Position numbers and translations under genes: made by a program. From an uncultured Bacilli bacterium (lineage in GTDB: Bacteria > Bacillota_I > Bacilli_A > RF39 > UBA660): DNA of 27,474 nucleotides. The stretch is taken from assembly GCA_934101495.1 (NCBI GenBank), contig CAKORG010000013.1, forward strand, positions 1-27,474, written 5' to 3'. A model generated the notes under the pieces. The model was not told the origin of the DNA, did not search any database, and saw nothing but the letters and a program-made list of their open reading frames with translations. This document shows positions 23,466-27,474 of this stretch, piece by piece; the stretch's first letter is position 1; every line of letters begins with the position of its first letter.

Positions 23466-23714
23466 TTAACCTCTTTTATATTTTTGTCTTGTTACCTCTC
23501 CCCCACGGATATGTTTTTCTCTATCATGAGTTTTAAATATGTTATCAATTTCTCTTCCTAAATTTTTATCTATTTCTTTTAATCTTTCCGAAAGGTCAGT
23601 ATGTACAGTGCTTTTACTTACATTGAACCTATCTGCAGTTTGTCTTATTGTATCTTGCGTTTTAATAATGTGATTTGCTTCACTTAATACTCTTCTTTTT
23701 ATATCTTTATTCAT
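23466..23714 (-). CDS. spoIIID: Sporulation transcription regulator SpoIIID
   Basis: Mother-cell DNA-binding regulator of sporulation that works with sigma-E and then sigma-K. Its 82 residues carry the helix-turn-helix TIRQTADRFNVSKSTVHTDL and the basic end REKHIRGGEVTRQKYK, both near-standard for the family. It starts MNKDIKRRVLSEANHI. A hairpin covering its ribosome binding site lies just upstream (23726-23753). It sits between spoIIQ and the MreB-like gene, the same order as spoIIID-mbl in Bacillus. Confidence 0.95.
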   Translation of the reverse strand: MNKDIKRRVLSEANHIIKTQDTIRQTADRFNVSKSTVHTDLSERLKEIDKNLGREIDNIFKTHDREKHIRGGEVTRQKYKRG

Positions 23715-23725
23715 TAACCAAACAA

Positions 23726-23753
23726 CCCCTTAATAAAATATATTATTAAAGGG
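23726..23753 (-). promoter_or_regulatory. Hairpin that would hide the spoIIID ribosome binding site
   Basis: On the minus strand CCCTTTAATAA and TTATTAAGGGG form an 11-bp stem with one U-G pair; on the plus strand the same position is a C-A mismatch, so the minus-strand RNA is the better folded one. The 3' arm contains AAGGGG, the only ribosome binding site of spoIIID. It could act as a weak spoIIQ terminator, a translational block, or both. Confidence 0.5.
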
Positions 23754-23764
23754 CTATTTTTATG

Positions 23765-24400
23765 TTATTTTAAATCTTCAATATTCATATTATAAAAGTC
23801 TTCTGGGTCTATTGCTATTCCATTATGATATACTTCAAATAGTAAGCAATTTTCTGTTTCACCATTTAGTTTATTATCTCCACTTTTACCTATAACATCA
23901 CCGCTTATAACAACATCATCTTTTTTAACTTGGACATCACTTAAACTATAATATACAGTTTTTAAATTTGGATTGTGGGTAATTTCTACATAATTTCCAA
24001 GGATGTCATCAGTTGCAACATTTGTTACTGTGCCATCAAAGCTACTTAATACTTCGAAAGCATCTTGTGATGAGTATAGAACACCACTATTTTGTAAGTA
24101 TGTGTTTTCATAATATACTAATGAATTTTGTTGTTTTGATGCTTCATCAGTCATATCATAAAATGATTTGCTTATAGCAACATTAGTACTTACAAATGGT
24201 TTTTCAATTTTACTTACTGGAGTATCATCATTTTTGATAACTGGAGTTACATTATCCTTTAATGCACTTACTGCCATATTATCGTATTCCATTTGGGACT
24301 GTAATACATTTCCTAGAATTGAAATACTTACAAATAATACTCCGATAACCATTACATAAACTGTTGGTAAAACAAATTTTCTAAGTCTTTTTGTTTTCAT
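23765..24400 (-). CDS. spoIIQ: SpoIIQ-like sporulation protein (degenerate M23 peptidase fold)
   Basis: Forespore membrane protein that pairs with SpoIIIAH across the two membranes during engulfment. It has a basic start, one membrane helix (about 11-33), a linker, and a LytM/M23-like domain at about 105-205 (FDGTVTNV, GNYVEITHNPNLKTVYYSLS, VVISGDVIGKSGDNKLN, LLFEVYHNGIAIDPEDF). The metal ligands of active M23 enzymes are missing: YYSL replaces YAHL and LLFEVY replaces HLHFE. It should therefore be a binding protein, like Bacillus SpoIIQ. It lies 42 bp after spoIID, matching the Bacillus order. Ribosome binding site GGTG. Confidence 0.85.
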   Translation of the reverse strand: MKTKRLRKFVLPTVYVMVIGVLFVSISILGNVLQSQMEYDNMAVSALKDNVTPVIKNDDTPVSKIEKPFVSTNVAISKSFYDMTDEASKQQNSLVYYENTYLQNSGVLYSSQDAFEVLSSFDGTVTNVATDDILGNYVEITHNPNLKTVYYSLSDVQVKKDDVVISGDVIGKSGDNKLNGETENCLLFEVYHNGIAIDPEDFYNMNIEDLK

Positions 24401-24442
24401 TTTTCACCATCCTACTTAAAGTATGGGAAAAATTGTTATTTT

Positions 24443-25357
24443 TTATACACTAATTTTTTCAATATTTATATTTTGATAATAATGTTTTAATATTTCTTCA
24501 TAAGTTTTGCCTTCATTAGCTAAAGTATTGGCTCCGTACTGACTCATTCCAACACCATGACCATATCCCTTTGTGGTTATTTCAATATTATTTTCTAAAA
24601 TATTAATTTCAAAGTCTGTTGATCTTAATCCTAGTTTAGTCCTTACTTCTGTTCCTTTAAAACTTTTATGGTTGATAACTATGGTACCTATTCTTCCTGA
24701 TGGTGTTTTTTCTATAGAATTTACAGCAATTTTGTTACATGATAAATTTAACTTATTACAAAATTCTTTTTTAGTTAAAGTTACTTTTGTTGTTTTACTT
24801 TTTTCTGGTGAACTTACACTTTTTAAATATTCTTTATTTTCTCCAAAGACTGTTTTAGCTTCTTCTGTGCTTCCGTTACTAGTTGAAAAATAAAAACTAC
24901 ATATTACGTTACCATTATAGGTCATAATTAAATCTTTAGTGCTATTAACAGCATCTTTTATTTTATTATAATAATATTCATAATTTTCTTGCCAATTTTC
25001 TTTCATTTTATCTTTGGTAAAATAAACTTGATTAGTTATATCTGTTACTAAGTCATATGTACCACTTGCATTATTCATTTTGTATATGGCATAAGTACGT
25101 GCTGCAACCGCTTGAGCTTTTAGAGCTTCCACGTTAAAAGATGCAGGCATTTCTCCGGCGATAACACCTATGACATATTCTTCTAAATCTATGTTACTAA
25201 CTATGCCAGTTTCACTATCTTTGATAGCAAGCTTAACTTCTTTTTTAGGTTTTTCTTCTTTTATATTATTATCAGAAAAGGCAGTTTCTTTTTTGAAACT
25301 ACCTATTGCTACGAATGATAAAACTACTACAATTAAGAATAGTATTTTATTTTTCAT
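24443..25357 (-). CDS. spoIID: Stage II sporulation protein D
   Basis: Peptidoglycan lytic transglycosylase that drives engulfment with SpoIIM and SpoIIP. It has an N-terminal membrane helix (about 3-22) and the family motifs LEEYVIGVIAGEMPASFNVE, ALKAQAVAARTYAIYK, YFSTSNGSTEEA and GHGVGMSQYGANTLANEGKT with ILKHYY at the end. Glu in GEMP is the catalytic residue in the family. Length is about 304, normal. The start is set at 25357 because the earlier ATG (25369) overlaps the GGAG site that serves the second. It follows the DUF1146 gene by 21 bp. Confidence 0.96.
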   Translation of the reverse strand: MKNKILFLIVVVLSFVAIGSFKKETAFSDNNIKEEKPKKEVKLAIKDSETGIVSNIDLEEYVIGVIAGEMPASFNVEALKAQAVAARTYAIYKMNNASGTYDLVTDITNQVYFTKDKMKENWQENYEYYYNKIKDAVNSTKDLIMTYNGNVICSFYFSTSNGSTEEAKTVFGENKEYLKSVSSPEKSKTTKVTLTKKEFCNKLNLSCNKIAVNSIEKTPSGRIGTIVINHKSFKGTEVRTKLGLRSTDFEINILENNIEITTKGYGHGVGMSQYGANTLANEGKTYEEILKHYYQNINIEKISV

Positions 25358-25378
25358 ATTTATCTCCATTTAAGTTTA

Positions 25379-25573
25379 TTAAATATTTAAAAAATCTAGT
25401 ACAAAATTTGTTAATAAATAACCAAAAGAGAAACTTAAAACCATAACAATTACTTTGGCTTCTAGGTTTTTTCCCGATTTAATAATTCCATTAAAGTTTA
25501 CTCCAGATAAACCAAATGCTGATACAAATGTAAAAAATATATAAAGAATTAATTTAACTGGCATAATTTTCAT
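25379..25573 (-). CDS. DUF1146 (YwzB-like) small membrane protein
   Basis: A 64-residue protein with two membrane helices (about 7-23 and 42-62). The first ends in SAFGLSGVNFNGIIKSGK, the conserved segment of DUF1146, whose role is unknown. In Bacillus ywzB also precedes spoIID. Its start lies inside the last codons of rpiB (20-bp overlap), so translation is probably coupled. A second ATG three codons on (25564) is a possible alternative. Confidence 0.8.
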   Translation of the reverse strand: MKIMPVKLILYIFFTFVSAFGLSGVNFNGIIKSGKNLEAKVIVMVLSFSFGYLLTNFVLDFLNI

Positions 25574-26012
25574 TTTCCATTTCTGTTATTTTTTCAATTC
25601 TTCTTAAATGTCTTTCTTCATTTGGTTCTTTAGTCATAATGAAGTTATCTATGATATTGTGTATTTCACTTGATGGAATATTTGCACTAAACGCTATAAC
25701 ATTAGCACCATTGTGATTTTTGGCAGTAAATGCATCATTACTATCAATAACTCTAGCACATCTGATACCTCTCACTTTGTTGGCAGCGATAGACATACCT
25801 ATGCCTGTCCCACAAACTAGAATACCTAAAGAATGTTCTTCCAAAACTTTATGACAAACCCATTTTGCAAAATCTGGATAATCATCAGTATCATTATTTT
25901 CTATGTTTGGAACTTCAACTTCATAACCATATTCATTTAAATAATTTATAATATCTTCTTTACATTTAACCCCTTGGTGGTCATAACCTAAAAATACTTT
26001 TATTGTAATCAT
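25554..26012 (-). CDS. rpiB: Ribose-5-phosphate isomerase B / LacAB-type sugar-phosphate isomerase
   Basis: Interconverts ribose and ribulose 5-phosphate in the pentose phosphate pathway. The family motifs are GYDHQGVKCKEDIINYL near the start, DYPDFAKWVCHKV, LVCGTGIGMSIAANKVRGIRCA (the catalytic Cys and phosphate loop), and AKNHNGANVIAFSA. About 150 residues, normal; the allied LacA/LacB enzymes cannot be excluded. The coordinate uses the ATG at 26012, but that codon lies within the extended site GGAGATGAT. The same 4-bp spacing seen at other genes here leads to an ATA at 26003, giving the family-typical start (M)KVFLGYDHQG. A strong sigma-A promoter lies upstream; it may drive rpiB, the DUF1146 gene and perhaps spoIID. 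Confidence 0.9.
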   Translation of the reverse strand: MITIKVFLGYDHQGVKCKEDIINYLNEYGYEVEVPNIENNDTDDYPDFAKWVCHKVLEEHSLGILVCGTGIGMSIAANKVRGIRCARVIDSNDAFTAKNHNGANVIAFSANIPSSEIHNIIDNFIMTKEPNEERHLRRIEKITEMENENYAS

Positions 26013-26023
26013 CTCCCTATTTA

Positions 26024-26052
26024 ATTATACTAAAGTTTATGCTTGATGTCTA
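26024..26052 (-). promoter_or_regulatory. Sigma-A promoter of rpiB
   Basis: Minus-strand TAGACA (26052-26047) and TATAAT (26029-26024) are 17 bp apart, just before the AGGGAG ribosome binding site. Confidence 0.7.
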
Positions 26053-26127
26053 TTTATTTGAGGACTTTATTATTTAATTTACGATAATATTTTTTATTAC
26101 TAAAATTAATTTAACTTAAGGCAGTCA

Positions 26128-26152
26128 AATTGCGCTCCAGTGGGGCGCAATT
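26128..26152 (+). terminator. GC-rich hairpin with plus-strand T tract
   Basis: Nearly perfect 25-bp palindrome, AATTGCGCTCCA and TGGGGCGCAATT around one G. On the plus strand the one imperfect pair is U-G and is followed by CTTTTATTTTTT. On the minus strand it is C-A with no T tract. It therefore looks like a plus-strand terminator, yet no plus-strand gene precedes it here. It may be bidirectional and protect rpiB from upstream transcription. Confidence 0.55.
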
Positions 26153-26209
26153 CTTTTATTTTTTATATCTCATAAATTTATACTTGTTATTCTTTACTTA
26201 TTTAATAAT

Positions 26210-27058
26210 TTAATTCACTAACTCATAAGTAAGTGGCACTAGTTTTTCACTTTTAACAAAGTTTGCAACAAATTTATCTTGTTCTCTTGTTATTATTATT
26301 CCAATTGTAGGATTGTTATTTGCTCTTTTCTTATACTTATCAACTAATGTCATATAAAATTCAGTTTGCCCTTTATCTTCTTTTTTTAAACTTCTACATT
26401 TTATTTCCACTACAACATAACAATTATAATTTATATTGTATAATAGCATATCTATATAATAATTTTTGTTACCATCACTTATTTTGTATTGATTTCCTAC
26501 CCATGTAAAATCGTTCCCTAATTGCATAAATACATAACTTAACTGAGAATATATTAATTTTTCTAAATTTTTTTCATTTTCAACTTTATTACCATTTAAA
26601 TTTAATAGAATTGGATTTTTAAAGTTTTCCGTTATGGCTGGTACACTTATTGAAGTAATTATATCTACTTTATCAGGTTTATGTTCTAATCTTTCAAAGG
26701 AATTGCTTTTTATTTCTTTTTCTAATTCTCTCTTTGATAGGTAAAATGGTTCTAATTATTGTCCAATTCAATTGTTGGCCCACTGGGCCAATAATTGGAA
26801 AATATAGATATAATTGTCTAAATCTAGATAAATTTGTATAATCATATCCTTTACCATATTCTTGAGTTAACTTTTCTGACCATTCTTTTAATAGTTTATC
26901 ACCATACTTGCTTTTTCTTTTCCACCTTGTGCATCAACAATAAGTTTCCCTATATTCCAGTATGCTTCAGTTATTTCGTTATTAGCTTGTCTTTCTCTAA
27001 TTGCTTTTCCTATTTCTACTTTTTTTACTAGTGTTTCAACTTCTTCATAATTGTTCAT
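26210..27058 (-). pseudogene. Broken yhcG-type PDDEXK nuclease gene (DUF1016)
   Basis: The minus strand starts at an ATG (27058) with a GGAGG site: MNNYEEVETLVKKVEIGKAI, then TEAYWNIGKLIVDAQGGKEK, the DUF1016 N-terminal domain. The frame then shifts and continues YGDKLLKEWSEKLTQEYGKG with NLSRFRQLYLYFP and RTILP. A block of about 25-30 residues is missing and the frame changes again to LSKRELEKEIKSNSFERLEH, running unbroken through the nuclease domain (YIDMLLY, VVVEIKCRS, GQTEFYMTLVDKY) to the stop at 26210. The last 105 residues could still be made from an internal ATG (26527). Intact members are nucleases near restriction and mobile loci. With two lesions, function is doubtful. Confidence 0.8.
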
Positions 27059-27221
27059 GTTTCCTCCATTTCTTTATTATATAATGATATATTCATTATA
27101 TATACTTTTAAAGTATAATTTAATAATTAAATATTATTCTTTCGTGACTCTTTAGTAGATATAAAATATATACTATCATATATTCTCTTTTATTACAAGT
27201 GTTTTCATTTATTTTTTGTTT

Positions 27222-27258
27222 CATAAGAAAAGAACAAAACTAATTAATTTTGTTCTTT
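27222..27258 (-). terminator. Intrinsic terminator of rpmE
   Basis: Stem AAAGAACAAAA/TTTTGTTCTTT (27258-27248 with 27239-27229) overlaps the rpmE stop codon; T-rich on the minus strand. The stretch 27059-27221 between it and the broken yhcG gene shows no gene, only AT-rich sequence and the GGAGG site at about 27062-27066. Confidence 0.75.
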
Positions 27259-27456
27259 ATCTAAACCAAATTTTTTATTGAATTTTTCAATGTTTCCAGT
27301 CTTTTTAGCTCTTCCTTGAGTTCCTGTATAGAATGGATGACATTCACTACAAATTTCAACATCGATTTTTTCTTTTGTTGATTTTGTTTTAAATGTGGCT
27401 CCACATGCACAAGTAACAGTAGCATCTTTTACTTCTGGATGGATATTTGCTTTCAT
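27244..27456 (-). CDS. rpmE: 50S ribosomal protein L31 (zinc-binding form)
   Basis: Component of the large ribosomal subunit at the subunit bridge. The protein starts MKANIHPEVKDATVTCACGA and has four cysteines in the C-x-C ... C-x-x-C pattern (CAC and CSEC), so it is the zinc-binding A type. The conserved HPFYTGTQ follows. At 70 residues it is full length. The start at 27456 follows GGAGAG; the ATG at the window edge (27474) lies before that site. Ends KFGLDKEQN at a terminator. The upstream region is outside the window. Confidence 0.96.
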   Translation of the reverse strand: MKANIHPEVKDATVTCACGATFKTKSTKEKIDVEICSECHPFYTGTQGRAKKTGNIEKFNKKFGLDKEQN

Positions 27457-27474
27457 ATTCTCTCCTTCCGCCAT

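Noticed and set aside
1..27474. Use of the mycoplasma code (UGA as Trp)
   Set aside because: RF2 with its UGA frameshift site is present, and prfB and tilS end in TGA; tryptophans are encoded by TGG where checked.
1..27474. tRNA or rRNA genes
   Set aside because: I saw no cloverleaf with a conserved T-loop and no rRNA-like sequence on either strand.

Overview
The window is AT-rich bacterial DNA from a Gram-positive Firmicute of the Bacilli/Erysipelotrichia/RF39-like kind. The evidence is the sporulation genes spoIID, spoIIQ and spoIIID, the Bacillus-like orders rpiB-ywzB-spoIID-spoIIQ-spoIIID and hpf-secA, strong AGGAGGTGAT-type ribosome binding sites, TTG starts and many intrinsic terminators. 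UGA is a stop: prfB (RF2) is present with its in-frame UGA and programmed frameshift, and prfB and tilS both end in TGA. The mycoplasma code is therefore excluded.

Layout. 1-646 (+): two adjacent, near-identical 3' pieces of Rpn-family (PD-(D/E)XK) genes. 670-1953 (+): pgi. 1960-2645: decayed DNA holding an AbiEi-like winged-helix remnant with an intact promoter, a second broken reading frame and a cluster of inverted repeats. Every gene from here on is on the minus strand. 2646-7245: prfB-tilS-ftsH-secG. 7389-13515: a DUF1015 protein, a kinase-like protein, an ABC-F ATPase and an OatA-type acyltransferase with two SGNH domains. 13656-15245: a membrane-anchored HtrA-type protease. 15424-18185: a compact three-gene cassette with its own promoter and terminator (radical SAM/SPASM enzyme, a protein of the alpha-glutamyl/putrescinyl-thymine pyrophosphorylase or 5-hmdU-kinase helical-domain family, and an unrecognised protein). 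18344-19403: a DUF84-type NTPase flanked by 38-bp direct repeats of the 3' end of secA. 19365-22772: secA, hpf, cspA. 22866-26012: rpiB, ywzB, spoIID, spoIIQ, spoIIID and a shrunken MreB/Mbl-like gene. 26128-27058: a hairpin and a broken yhcG (DUF1016) gene. 27244-27456: rpmE.

How it fits together. The housekeeping parts cover protein export (secA, secG, ftsH), translation (prfB, tilS, hpf, rpmE, ABC-F), sugar phosphates (pgi, rpiB) and the engulfment and mother-cell stage of sporulation. Between secA and prfB, which adjoin in Bacillus, lie about 12 kb of accessory and envelope genes.

The best candidates for something undescribed are the radical SAM/base-hypermodification-like cassette, the degenerate actin-like protein in the mbl position after spoIIID, the tandem-SGNH acyltransferase with one apparently dead domain, and two genes (DUF84 NTPase and rpiB) whose ribosome binding sites point to ATT and ATA start codons.
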